Below, piece by piece: positions 32,466-43,158 of a stretch of DNA of 64,000 nt (position 1 is the first letter of the stretch; each line of letters opens with the position of its first letter). Origin of the DNA: Siphonodentalium dalli (taxonomy: Eukaryota; Mollusca; Scaphopoda; Gadilida; Siphonodentaliidae); NCBI GenBank assembly GCA_032622095.1, contig CP136068.1, positions 131,883,989 through 131,947,988 on the forward strand, in the 5' to 3' direction. The notes beneath the pieces are model-generated. The model did not search any database. It was given only the letters and a program-made list of their open reading frames with translations, and was not told the origin of the DNA. Made by a program: the position numbers and the translations under genes.

Positions 32466-32815
32466 TTGGGTCACGTTCCCCCAGAGAAGTTCAGCAAAAT
32501 TTTTGAATAAGTATCGCATAAAATTGCTCTTGTGTGAATTTATGTGGTCACAATTGTCTCCTATCAATTCATTCAATGTGTCACGCAGAAAAAAAATGGT
32601 TAACCCAAATTTTTGTGTCAAGTTCCGGGTCCCCTAGAGAAGTTCGCCAAAGTTTTTCAATAAGTATCACATGAAAATGCTCTTGGGTGAACTTTTGTGG
32701 TCACAATTGTCTCCTATCAATTCATTCAATGTGTCGTGTCGCGCAGAAAACAAATTTGTTAACCCAAATTTTTGGGTCAAGATCCGCAGAGAAGTTCAGC
32801 AAAATTTGCATTCAA
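32466..32815 (+). repeat. Tandem repeat, about 153-bp period, about 2.3 units
   Basis: The units share AGAGAAGTTCAGCAAAATTT, GTGGTCACAATTGTCTCC and TTCATTCAATGTGTC at a spacing of about 153 bp. No coding frame. Confidence 0.6.
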
Positions 32816-33298
32816 TGTCAAAATAATTGATGATATCCATGCACTATAAGTAGTGCTCATGTGAGAATGTTAAGTCAACTTAGTCTCGTTATTAACCAAT
32901 TCAGTGTTCGCGTGACTTTTATATTCGGCGTGATTTTAGAAATACCGCCCAGCACTATATATAAGTCTTTATTGTTCACTCCTTGTTGAATGGTTTGGGT
33001 AGTAAAACTATCGTGAATGTCCATGTGCCAAACTCATAAAACTGCCTGTGGTATCTGGAGAAATCAACCCCATACAAAGTCGACCCCATACGAAGACGGC
33101 CCCACACGAAGACGGCCTGCCACGAAGTTGACCCCTGAGAAGTCGGCCCCATGAATCACAGAAACATTTAAAAAAATAATTCTTTATTTATTTATGGATA
33201 TCAAAACGAAAAATGGAACAAAACACAATAATACATTAACAATAAATTTATATACTTAAACGTGTCACCATTGTCACTTTTATTGTCGATGATGCAGC

Positions 33299-33745
33299 CA
33301 GCCTGAGTTCAGTGTGACTGTCATTTGCAGAATGAGGTCCCCAGAGGGTGAGTTTAGTGCTAAATAGCGGCTAGCATCACTAAATTTACTCTCTGGGGAA
33401 CTCATTCTGCAAGGCCTCATCTGCTATAGGAGACATAGACTCGGATTGAAGTTCCCAAATGGTGAATATTGTGTTTACACCCATTGGGAACCTCGATTAT
33501 GCAATGTGTCGTATGCCAATTTGGGGATATAGAAACTAAACTAAAAAAGAAATAGAGTCTATGTGAAGAAATTTCTATAGAAATTTGATAATAAAGAAAC
33601 TTTCCAGAGAAGATGAGGCCTAAGCAGAATGAGGTCCCCAGAGGGTGAAATTAGTGATGCTAGCCCATTATGCGGGATAGCATGACTAAATTCACCCTCT
33701 GGGGACCTCACTCTGCAAATGACAAACACACTAAACTTAGGCCTG
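33299..33745. mobile_element. hAT-like MITE, type E, full length
   Basis: The ends are CAGCCTGAGTTCAGTGTGAC and the near-inverse. The flanks GATGCAGC (33291-33298) and GATGCAGT (33746-33753) match at seven of eight positions. It keeps both terminal hairpins and the AT-rich core with CCATTGGGAACCTCGATTAT. Confidence 0.8.
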
Positions 33746-33759
33746 GATGCAGTCCTCAT

Positions 33760-34184
33760 AATTGGCTATGACAATCAGCAAGACCATTATGTGAAGTGAA
33801 CTGGGCCACAGCAAAGGTTGCCGTAGCAGATTGCCAAAGCCAAACAATCTGAATTAAAAGGGCTGGTGATGATTGCAGAATGATTGGCGATCCATCTGAG
33901 CAGCTTCACAAATAGTCTACATTATCATAAACACTGTCTTGTTCTAAGAAAATTTCATTGCAGCTAAGGCATCATATTCAGTTGAATATTAAACATAGAA
34001 CATCAGACAATTATTGCAATAGATTTTTTTATTATTATTACTCAAACGACTCAAATTTGAAGTTTAATATCATTTTGGGAATCCAAACTTAACTTTTAAA
34101 TATATGAGAAATATGTGCCTCCATACAAATCAACACGGACATTGATTGAAATCTCATTGATAATGCATGGAGATTCCCACCAGC
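33760..34184. other. Interior of foldback element, nothing recognised
   Basis: AT-rich sequence without a coding frame or a repeat shared with the rest of the window. Confidence 0.35.
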
Positions 34185-34186
34185 TA

Positions 34187-34399
34187 CATTAATGCCCTAA
34201 TTAATCGACTGCTTAACCACAGCAGAATTATGGGTAACTTTTCAGGATATAGTCGGAAATATGGCTTATTGCCATTCATCGGAAAGCTCTCCCCGAGAGC
34301 TTTCCGATGAATGGCAACAAGCCATATTTCCGACTAAATCCTGAAAAGTTACCCATAATTCTTCTGTGGTTAAGCAGTCGATTAATTAGGGCATTACTG
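34187..34399. mobile_element. Palindromic TA-flanked MITE, copy 5
   Basis: Full-length palindrome with TA at 34185-34186 and 34400-34401. The left end reads CATTAATGCCC, a change from CAGTAATGCCC. The arms remain near-perfect inverses. Confidence 0.85.
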
Positions 34400-34834
34400 T
34401 ACACAAATAAATTTAACCTAGGACTAGTTCTACATTCACACACATCAGTTACTTTTAAGTCTCATCAAAATTAGATTTTTAGACATGATATCGTCAATCA
34501 AATTAAGCCATTTTAAGGTTTCATTCATTCACAACTAATCAATGGGGACAACTTCTCTGGTGGGGTAGACATTGTGTGGAGCCGTCTTCGTATGGGGTCG
34601 ACTTCACTTGTATTGTCAACAGTCAGGTTGGATTTCATAATTTTCAGTGTCTTTGTGGAATGCTGAATAATTAGTTTGTGTTAATATGTAGTTATGTGTT
34701 CTGAAACCATGTGTGGATCTTATGTTTTACCTCATCATTTAATGGCTGCATTTGGAGCAAGTGATTTAAATGCCTAGAGGCATGTTTTGCGTAAGGTTCC
34801 CAGGTGATATTTCAAAACAAATGCTCTCAAAATA

Positions 34835-34942
34835 CAGTAATGCTTTCCGATGAATGGCAACAAGCCATATTTCCGACTAAATCCTGAAAACTTACCCATA
34901 ATTCTGCTGTGGTTAAGAAGTCGATTACTTAGAGCATTACTG
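34835..34942. mobile_element. Palindromic TA-flanked MITE, copy 6, internally deleted
   Basis: The first eight bases of the left arm (CAGTAATG) join directly to the inner part of the right arm (CTTTCCGATGAATGG). The outer ends and both TA flanks are kept. The palindrome is therefore lost, as expected for deletion through a hairpin. Confidence 0.8.
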
Positions 34943-35131
34943 TATGTCTGGAATTGTTTTTTGTTTTTTTTCCAATTTTAAATAACCAGATTCCAATTGA
35001 AAAATATATATATGGTACTTGAAAAGCAATTTCGCTGTACAAAACTCCCCATAGTTTCAAATTTCTCATCAATTTATTTTTAAAAATAAACTTTTAAAAT
35101 TAAAATTATTTTCATTTTATTCCAGGCAGAG

Positions 35132-35561
35132 ATGCAGATTTACACATGGAGAGAATTATGGCAGGTGGCCATTCATCAGGAGCCGCCTGTCACGTACATG
35201 TCACCGATCACTGCATCACTCATTTACTACACTGTCGTCATCCTCTTCTCGTCCATTCTATCATACATCAGTAAATCTGCTCTTCCACAGAAAATCTTGC
35301 CATTCGTTCATGATTTCATCTCTGCTATGACATTCTGTGCCTTCCCTCTCGGACATTTCCTTATTAGGAAAGATTTTGGTGGTCTTGGATACTTCTTAGC
35401 TGCTGTGCCGGTTTCGTTTCTCACGGCTAAGATACTGAAGGATGGATGTCCGAGTCCATGTTTTACATTTCGAGATTGGCTCACAGGAAAGATCAAGCTG
35501 TGGTCATTTGTCGTAACAGTTGCTGCTCAAATAGTCGGTGCATTTGCTGCTGTGAGATTAG
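35132..35561 (+). CDS. Aquaporin exon 1 (first coding exon)
   Basis: It follows a T-rich tract ending TTATTCCAG (AG at 35124-35125), so six leader bases precede the ATG. It encodes residues 1-143 and the first base of Gly144, including transmembrane helices 1-2, the SPC box and helix 3. The donor is GTATGT at 35562. The ATG matches the AQP11 N-terminus in spacing, but an upstream in-frame coding exon cannot be excluded because GCA GAG before the ATG is open. Confidence 0.85.
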
Positions 35562-38500
35562 GTATGTAGAAACATAACTGATAAAATGCAGTATTTCTTT
35601 ACCTGTCTCAGTATAGAACTGAATCGAATATCAGAACCATTTATTTACTGAATACAGTGTTATAATCGTTAACTAGAAGTTTCCTTAGAAAATTTACAGA
35701 TAAAAAGTTCAACAAATAGCCATATCTGAACACTTATTATATTATCTGAATATTTCCCTCCAATAGGTACAGTAATGCCCAAAATAATCAACTCCTTAAC
35801 CAGAGAAGAATTATGGGTAACTTTTCATGATTTAGTTGGAAATATGGCTTGATGCCATTCATCGGAAAGCTCATGGAGGTTTCTTATCAGGAGGCCTTTC
35901 AAAAAATTTCATTTTTACCTCTTTCTGTTCTATATAGAAGAGTTATCCTTCTTTATTTAATTGCAAATGATCAGGTTTTTTTTAGTCGGTCCACACAAAA
36001 GTTTCAGTCATGGTCTATCGGATCTTGATGAAATTTGTTATAGAGATTCGCCACAAGGAGGCCTTTCAAAAGAAGGGGCTATGACATCTTTTTTAGTGTT
36101 TCCCTGTTCTAGTGTTACTAATATCATTAGTTTATCTGGAAATTATGGTTTTCTGTCCGTCCCTCTCATCCATGGTTTATCGGATCTCGATGAAATTTTG
36201 TATGGATGATAAGTCACACGATGAAATTTGGTATGGATGATAAGTCACACGATGAAATATGGTATGGATGATAAGTCACACGATGAAATATGGTATGGAT
36301 GATAAGTCACACGATGAAATATGGTATGGATGATAAGTCACACGATTAAATTTGGTATGGATGATAAGTCACACGATGAAATTTGGTATGGATAAGTTGC
36401 CATCACAAGGCCAGGGCTTTTAATGAAATGTATTGTTCATATTTGCATTTTTACTTTTATTTGCTTTAAAATGTGGGCTCCTTTCTGTTCATGTTTCACT
36501 TTGGCACCAGGAATGGATCGAGTGCCCTTTTCGTACCAGTGTGGGTGTCCAAACTGCAGATGCCCCAAAAAAAGTGAGTGAGTGGAACTATATTTTGCTC
36601 AGTGGGGGTTGTTAAAATACTGCTAGTATCAACCCCATTACAATTACATACATATTGGAATTTCAAAAGTTAGTGTTGATAAACTGTCCAAATTTGCCTC
36701 CAAAATAGTGGGTCAGAAAGGCTAAGAGAGCCAAGCCTTGAAATAGTGTGTCTGTCATTTGCAGAATGAGGTCCCCAGAGGGTGAATTTAGTGATGCTAC
36801 CCCGCATAGCTGGCTAGCATCACCAAATTCACCCTCTGGGGGACCTCATTCTGCTTACAACTCAGCAGAATGAGGTTCCCAGAGGGTGAATTTGGTGATG
36901 CTAAGCCGCTATGCGGGGTAGCATCACTAAATTCTCCCTCTGGGGACCTCATTTTGCAAATGACAGGCACACTATTTCAAGGCTTGAAGAGAGCCGTAGT
37001 AGATTCTCTCTCAATGCATGGATTTTTGAAAAATGTTTCAGAGGAAGGACCCCAAACCCCCTTGTGAGTGGAAGGGGGAACCCCCTCCCATACCCGCTCT
37101 CAATACAGGCCTATTGCCTTCATGCGTATTGCCTTTGGCATATCATGGTCAGAAAACAAGTGTTCCCCCGAAAATCCCTTAATCTATCCCTGTTTGGCAC
37201 CATGGGGGTACATGCCAGCACCAATGATGCTACCTCTTGTTTTGTTTCCTGCAGCCAAGTTACTACTTGTAGCTACATATATGGTATTCTTTTACACTAT
37301 ACAGGAAAAATTATTTATGCCCTGGACTTACATCCGGATCATATGGAGTATGTGAGGGAGGAGAAATGCTTCACAGATCTCACTGTTCCTGTGTGGGCGG
37401 GGCTATTGCTAGAGGGTGGAGCCACACTGTATGATATGTGGCTTGACTGTCAGAGAGTATCGAAGAATTCTTCCGTTGACGAGCTTTTAAAACTTATGAA
37501 TGCGATGCTGATGGTTGTTTTTGGTGAGTTTTTAAACATTTTATACTCTTTGAGTGCCCAAATAAGGGTAAAAACAGGCTTATTATCCCCTGCCAAATTG
37601 AAAATTTGCGGGGGATATAGGAATGGGTTCCATCCGTCCGTCTGTCCATCCATCCCGAATTTGTAAGAGTCATAACTTGAACAAATTTATGTCAATGGAT
37701 TTCAAAGATTTTTGGTATATGAGCAGGCCCCAAGCTAGGAGGCGACTGATGCGAAGTTATCGCCTTCGTGCCGGCGACTTCGCCCTCGGATGTCTGCAAG
37801 GCGAAAACGAAGTCGCCTTCCAAATTTGACAAAACTAGCTTGGGATTTACGGTAATTTTACCGGTGAAAATTTGACTGTTTTGCAAAAAAATATGTATAT
37901 TCTTAACTTTTCTAACGAGTCATTTTTAATTATAAATTCTATATTGTGTACTGTATCCACATATTCTAATCATATTGAGTGCTTTTGGAAACGGCAAATT
38001 GCTCTGTGCACCGAAGTTTATGATGAGCTACTCGTTCGTTTTAAGAAGACTGCAAGTTAGTTGTTCGTTTGTTCCGTCTAGTCGTTTTGTAGCTGCAAAT
38101 TGTATAGCCATGCATGGTCACCACAGCTCATGCAGTAGCCAATGTAAACAAATAATGCTGTCTTTTAAATGTCTATGAATTTAAACTGTAAACAGATCCA
38201 TGATTTTTTTTTTTTATTTTACGAAAGAAGTTTGTGTCTGATTCCGTTTCCCAATCCAACTTTTTAACTTTTTGGAGTTGCAGATTTATTATGTAAACAA
38301 TACCACGTGCTTGCTTACTATTAAAAATAGAGCTTTGAATGTGCATTGAAAGTACTCAATTTAATGTTCTTAGTTAAATCAAACATCTGCATAAGAAACT
38401 AATACTATCCAAACTCATTTAAAAAGAATTGATTTGTGTCAAAAGTGTGTGTTTGTAAATTACAATTGTTGTCAATCTACCGGCTGACCACGTGTACGCA

Positions 38501-41500
38501 CTTACGTCTGTCAACGTTGCAAATTAATTGCATGTACTTTGTCACAATGCAGGTATTTAAATAACCTGTTCTTGTATATTATAAGCTCCACAGATCTTTG
38601 TTGAGAACACATTAATCACTATTGTAACACAGCTATCCAACTTGTCAAGTTTATTGCTTTAATCGGATTATCATCAGACATCACTGCATTGTAAATGAGT
38701 TTGGATAGTATATAGTTTCTTATGCAGATGTTTTATTTAACTAAGAACAGTCAATGTTGGTATTCATTAATAAACTCTTTAGAAACAAAATGAAAAGCTT
38801 TTACAACTCCTTAATTAGTCCAAACACCCACATTACAGCAGTGACCAAAAGCCATTTCCAAACATTTCAAATTTATAATAACAATTAGTTTCTTCAGATA
38901 TTAAAAGTCATTAAATCAACATTTTTTATTATTAAATAAAAGTTATAAATAAAAGAAATAAAATTTCATGTTAATTATCTATATAGGTACGATAATATAC
39001 TTAAATAAACCAATATTTGAAAATAAATAAGTGTTTCTTAAATTATCTTTTTCTTAAGTCTATCCACTTCTCCCTATTTTGGGCTGAAGTCTCCCTAAAA
39101 TCTCCAGAGGGAAAAGTCACTTCTCCCTGTTTTCAACCCCTATCTTGGGCCCTGTATATGAGTTCACCTGACCATTACCTAGAATGAGTTCGCAAGCCAG
39201 GTCCGGCCGGATATTTTTACCGGAGTTATTGGACTTTGTTTATTATTTTTGTCGAATTTACCAAATACATGTAGCAAATAGACGATGTCACAGGGCTCAT
39301 TCCACAAATCTCAATGGATTTCAAAGATATTTGGTATATGAGTTCACTTGACCAGTATCTAGAACGAGTTCGCAAACCAGGTCCGGCCGGATATTTTAAG
39401 CGGACTTTAAATATCGGACTTTGTTTATTTTTTTGTGTGCAAATGGACGATGTCACAGGGCTCATTTCCACAAATGTCAACGGATTTCAAAGATTTTTGG
39501 TATATGAGTTCACATGACCAGTATCTAGAACGACTTCGCAAACCAGGTCTGGTCGGATATTTTCAGCAGAGTTATTGGACTTTGTTTATTATTTTTGGTG
39601 CAAATGGACGACGTCACATGGCTAATTTCCACAAATGTCAGTACCTAAAATGAGTTCGCAAGCCAGGCTTTTTGACAAAATCCCACCTCTTGTTTAGCAC
39701 ATACTGAGAACGCAAACATTATTGAGAATACACTTCCCCAACTGCACAATTTGGCGGGGGATACCGTCGTCTGCGACTGCTTGTTTTTTGCAGAACGAAC
39801 TCCATGCCTGTAAAATCCTTGTCCTTGAAATTGGCCACAGCAATAAGCAATGTCGTGGGAAATGCCATGGCAACATGTGAAATCTAACATCCCACAGTGT
39901 GGCGTTTTTCCTAATTTTGAGGGCTGAAATTATTATTTGGCCTTGTACATTTAAAAATTTTAATCGCTCACTCTTCAATCTGTTAGACTGTGAAATTTGA
40001 AATTTACTATAAATGTAAAACTCCATAAATAAACAGAAACAATGTGGCATGTCATTAACTCGCAATCCATTACTCCATCAATCTGAGAACAGAATAGTAA
40101 GTAAACCTGACTCAAGAGCTTAAACAGACATGGCGGGAGCTGTGCTGGTGCAGCATTAAATATCCTGTGGCAGTGCGCCATATACTACTATTTTTTTCTT
40201 TGAAAGTTTCCACTCTGTATTACTCTTTGCACCTTATTATTTATATTAAAATTTAAGAATTTTCTATTGCTGAAACGGAATATCTGGATATCTGGTAACA
40301 CGTTGAAATATGGTCAACCGGTTAACCACAATGCTACAAACAAATGCGGTACCAGCGGAACAATATCATGTTTGCAGATCATTAATCAGTGTGTTGGTTT
40401 TGAATATCAATTCTTGCACAAACTTTATCACCAATAGGAGATACACAGTCCCAATCAGGTGTACTCAAAGTCAGAATCACGTGCAATATCAAAGGTCTTG
40501 CAGGAATTGAATTTTACAAAGTTGCGCTTTTGTGGTCCAAATCAAAGCTGTGCAACATCGTCTTTGATCTTCTGACTTCCAGGGAAACACATGCACAGGT
40601 CGCCAGAAAAGATCAATATGATCTCTTTCAATGCAATAATCATCATCTTTTCATGCACATGAATGATTATGATAGGCTAGCACTCGTTTGACAATAGTTA
40701 CAGTCCAGCAGGTTGGTAAGGTAACATGGATCATCGGCCTGAGGAGAACATCCAACGTGTTGACGCAGACTGATAAAATGTTGCTGCGATGATGTGAATG
40801 TACGAGAGTTTATACTAGCTAGGCCAATGTTTATCAACAATAATTACAATATTTCTATATAATATCGCAATGTACCAGTTTAACGTCAGGTGTAAACATC
40901 AGGCATAAGTATTTGGATCTTAATTCAACCCATGTAAACAATGCCACATGGTCATTTTATTTTTTTTTGGGAAAAATTACCATAAAACAACAATGTCTGA
41001 AAAGATGAATCAGTATTCAGTGATTAGCCCCAGTCTTTGTAAACATACACTCAGAATCATACTGACCCTGAGTCTATTGTATTCCCACAAAATTTTAATT
41101 TCTCGGATGGCTTGCGGTTTTCCCCCCGAATTACGTCACATCACGCTGTGTTAATCTTTTTCGATTGGACTCCTTTATCTTGGTGCTACTAATAGTGAGT
41201 TCTGATTGGCGCTAGGGTTGGGAATGAAAACTCTACGAAAGGTCATCAGACCCACTATTTTATATGTGGGTATGTAGTTTACTCCAGACTGATTCAGCCC
41301 CTGTCGTCGTCTAAAAAAATCCCTGGAAGCAGTCATTTATCCTCATAGGAACATGGAAACAGTGAATGCAATATTAACATGTTACTCATTTATTGTAGGT
41401 ATCCATCTGACTGGGATGTACATTAATCCTGCCATGGCAACTGGCTACACTTACGGCTGTGATGGCACCTCCATACCAGAACATATTCTCGTCTATTGGA

Positions 41501-41757
41501 TCGCTCCATTCGCTGCGGTGTATGCTGCTCTCTGGATATCCAAACATTTCATTATATGGAATCCAATCAAAAGTCAAAAATTGAAGGGGAAAACGTCCAC
41601 TAAACAGAATGTGAATGGAAATGCTATCAAGACTCACGACACAAATGGCAGTGCTAAGTCACATGGGGATAATTCTGTTGATGTTAATCAAAATGATATA
41701 AAGGAAACAAGGAGGCGGAGATATTATAATGGAGGAGGGTCCAGGAGCAGCAGATAG
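35132..41757 (+). CDS. AQP11/12-type aquaporin ('superaquaporin'), three-exon model
   Basis: Exons are 35132-35561, 37305-37523 and 41399-41757, giving a 335-residue protein. Both introns start GT and end AG, and both are phase 1 (split Gly codons). The protein has hydrophobic segments spaced like an aquaporin. The first pore box is SPC (residues 108-110), where AQP11 has NPC. The second is a standard NPA (226-228) in GIHLTGMYINPAMATG. Nine residues after that NPA lies a cysteine (C237), the position regarded as diagnostic for the AQP11/12 subfamily. The tail (about 265-335) is hydrophilic, rich in Lys, Asn and Ser, ending in Arg- and Gly-rich sequence. Family members pass water, glycerol or peroxide and often sit in the endoplasmic reticulum; substrate cannot be read here. 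An AG acceptor just before the ATG implies an upstream 5' UTR exon that I could not place. Confidence 0.88.
36199..36391 (+). repeat. 31-bp minisatellite, about six units
   Basis: The unit contains TTGGTATGGATGATAAGTCA, with few changes between copies. It probably grew out of the neighbouring GATGAAATTTTGTATGGATG sequence of a dispersed repeat. It lies in aquaporin intron 1, so its length may vary between individuals. Confidence 0.85.
36732..36986. mobile_element. hAT-like MITE, type E, in aquaporin intron 1
   Basis: The ends CAAGCCTTGAAATAGTGTG and the inverse are flanked by the exact 8-bp duplication AAGAGAGC (36724-36731, 36987-36994). Two terminal-type hairpins lie head to head without the AT-rich core. 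Confidence 0.88.
37305..37523 (+). CDS. Aquaporin exon 2
   Basis: 219 nt encode the end of Gly144 through the first base of Gly217. The peptide (KIIYALDLHPDHMEYVREE, then VWAGLLLEGGATLYDMW) aligns with the region between the third and fifth helices of AQP11. The donor is GTGAGT at 37524. Read-through into the intron stays open for about 140 nt without homology, so the splice is needed. Confidence 0.85.
37598..37723 (+). repeat. Dispersed tandem-repeat element, left part, split by a hAT
   Basis: It begins with a small hairpin (ATCCCCTGCCAAATTGAAAA, then GCGGGGGAT) followed by CCGTCCGTCTGTCCATCC and GATTTCAAAGATTTTTGGTA. The array resumes at 39155 after the hAT insertion. Confidence 0.65.
37724..39154. 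mobile_element. 1.43-kb hAT element in aquaporin intron 2
   Basis: TIRs CAGGCCCCAAGCTAGG on the left and, inverted, CAGGGCCCAAGATAGG on the right. The exact 8-bp target duplication is TATATGAG (37716-37723, 39155-39162). Removing the element rejoins a tandem-repeat unit. It contains a long inverted repeat (38362-38748). There is no transposase frame. Confidence 0.88.
38362..38748. repeat. Long inverted repeat inside the hAT element
   Basis: Arms of about 55 bp (GTTCTTAGTTAAAT...ACATCTGCATAAGAAACTA and the inverse) flank about 270 bp. It may be a further nested MITE, but I could not fix a target duplication. Confidence 0.55.
39155..39660 (+). repeat. Tandem array, about 165-bp period, right part
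   Basis: About three units marked by GATTTCAAAGAT, TTTGGTATATGAGTTCAC, GAGTTCGCAAACCAGGTC and TTATTGGACTTTGTTTATT. This is the same element as 37598-37723, interrupted by the hAT. Confidence 0.65.
39661..41398 (+). other. Remainder of aquaporin intron 2
   Basis: AT-rich sequence with no gene or element recognised. A run of several hundred bases around 39690-40200 has short open frames in the minus direction without homology. The intron ends CTCATTTATTGTAG before exon 3. Confidence 0.5.
41399..41757 (+). CDS. Aquaporin exon 3 (NPA box and C-terminal tail)
   Basis: It completes Gly217 and encodes the NPA box, C237, the last helix (EHILVYWIAPFAAVYAALW) and a hydrophilic tail of about 70 residues, ending at TAG 41755-41757. 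The tail is longer than I recall for vertebrate AQP11. Its basic end (ETRRRRYYNGGG) contains an Arg-cluster of the kind that can act as an ER retention signal. A MITE (41824-42093) begins 66 bp past the stop, so it may lie in the 3' UTR. Confidence 0.88.
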
Positions 41758-41823
41758 ATGAGTCTTCCAGGTTCAACATAGCCAACAAAATATGGCTTTA
41801 TTAATGGTGAAAATCAATCTTAA

Positions 41824-42093
41824 CCCTTTCATGACGGTAGATGCACTGGTGCAGCGATAAAGATCCTGTGCCATTGCCACATATCAGAACTCAATGAAAT
41901 TACATGTGAGTCTCCCATAGTTATCCTCGCATATATCAGAAAAATTCACTGATTTACAAGCTCAAGGTAAATATTGTTAGGCCAATGTATTCTCTTATAT
42001 ATGCGAGGCTTCCTATGGGAGACTCGCATATATAAGAGAATTCATTGGCACATGACTTTCGCAAAATTTCAGGAAGCTCCAGTCATGGAAGGG
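41824..42093. mobile_element. TTAA-flanked MITE, type C, copy 2
   Basis: TTAA at 41820-41823 and 42094-42097; ends CCCTTTCATGACGG / CCAGTCATGGAAGGG. It holds one degenerate and one full hairpin cassette (about 41980-42050). Its position just past the aquaporin stop means it may be transcribed with that gene. Confidence 0.85.
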
Positions 42094-42484
42094 TTAATTC
42101 TCACTTTTAAATAATGGGGTAAATTTAGTTTATTCTTGAATTTTATCAGTCTAATTCTTACTGAAAAATTGTGTTAAATAATAAAACTAAATTTTAAATG
42201 ATGTAAAGTGAGTTTAAAACTCGCTGAACAATGGGATAAAATTAAAATTAATTTTTACTGAAAAAATGGAATGAAACTCATGTATTTCTTTATTGTATAA
42301 CATTTCGATGGATCAGAAAATTGGAATGATCATCGGATGTAGATTTTAATTAACTTCAACATATAAAGCTATAAGAGACACATCAGCATAGTGCTGTGAT
42401 GATTAAAGTTATATTATGATTCCGACTACTTCCATAGATGTGTGCCATAACTATTATTTGGCACCATCACTTATATTAATTTAA

Positions 42485-42752
42485 CCCTTTGAGTGCCAGG
42501 TCGATTTTTGTATCAACCAATATATCCTGTGCCAATGCATTCTCTTATATATGCGAGTCGACCATAGGTCGCCTCGCATATATAAGAGAATGCATTGGCC
42601 TAACAATTTGTCATCATTTGTTATTATTTTATACAATTTTTTACAATTTTAATAAATTTTTTTAAATCTAAAAAAAAAATTAAAAAAATTTAGGGCCGAT
42701 TTTACAGACCGTAAATTAGGGCGGATCTCATCGGCCCCTGGCACTGAAAGGG
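42485..42752. mobile_element. TTAA-flanked MITE, type B, copy 2
   Basis: TTAA at 42481-42484 and 42753-42756; ends CCCTTTGAGTGCCAGG / CCTGGCACTGAAAGGG. It is in the opposite orientation to copy 1 at 10727-11137 and has an intact hairpin cassette (about 42529-42599). Confidence 0.85.
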
Positions 42753-42809
42753 TTAAACCAAAAATGAATGTGCACCATCACTTATATTTGGCACTTCAGA
42801 GTATCTTAA

Positions 42810-43154
42810 CAGGGTACTCGGCACTAAATCCGGTCATTTATGGGACCATCTCCTTTTATACTCAACAGAATATATGCAACAAAAGAATGAATTTGAGCCG
42901 TGGATGAGTGCAAAATATGCTATCTGCTCTATGAATGATGCAAACAACATGGTAATCATAATGAAAATGAATAAATGGCTGGAATGATAAATTCATTTTC
43001 ATTATAATTACCATGTTGTTTGTATCGTTCATAGAGCACATGAGTGTATTTTGCACAAATCCATGGCTCAAATTCATTCACTTGTTGCAAATATTCTGTT
43101 GAGTATAGAAGGAGGTGGTCCCATAAATGGCTGGATTTAGTGTACAGTACCTCT
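42810..43154. mobile_element. TTAA-flanked palindromic MITE, type F, copy 2
   Basis: TTAA at 42806-42809 and 43155-43158. The right end GTGTACAGTACCTC is close to the type F TIR. The whole body is an imperfect palindrome centred near 42985, where ATCATAATGAAAATGAATAA meets its inverse. Confidence 0.75.
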
Positions 43155-43158
43155 TTAA

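Larger units (their letters stand above)
33066..34609. mobile_element. Foldback-like element with minisatellite-like inverted ends
   Basis: The left end (about 33066-33155) has repeated GTCGACCCCATACGAAGACG-type units. The right end (about 34550-34609) has the inverse (GTCTTCGTATGGGGTCGAC). The plan is the same as at 21915-23163, with a different repeat sequence. The interior carries a type E MITE (33299-33745) and a TA MITE (34187-34399) and no gene. Confidence 0.55.
35562..37304 (+). other. Aquaporin intron 1, with repeats
   Basis: The intron holds the inner part of a type D TTAA element (about 35672-35765), a left half of the palindromic TA MITE (35770-35872), a 31-bp minisatellite (36199-36391) and a type E MITE (36732-36986). 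The acceptor is TACACTATACAG. A competing acceptor CCTGCAG near 37250 would break the reading frame homology. Confidence 0.75.

Noticed and set aside
36911-37666. A 251-codon plus-strand open frame covering aquaporin exon 2
   Set aside because: Only 37305-37523 shows homology. The rest is a type E MITE and intron read-through; splice sites and phases support the three-exon model.
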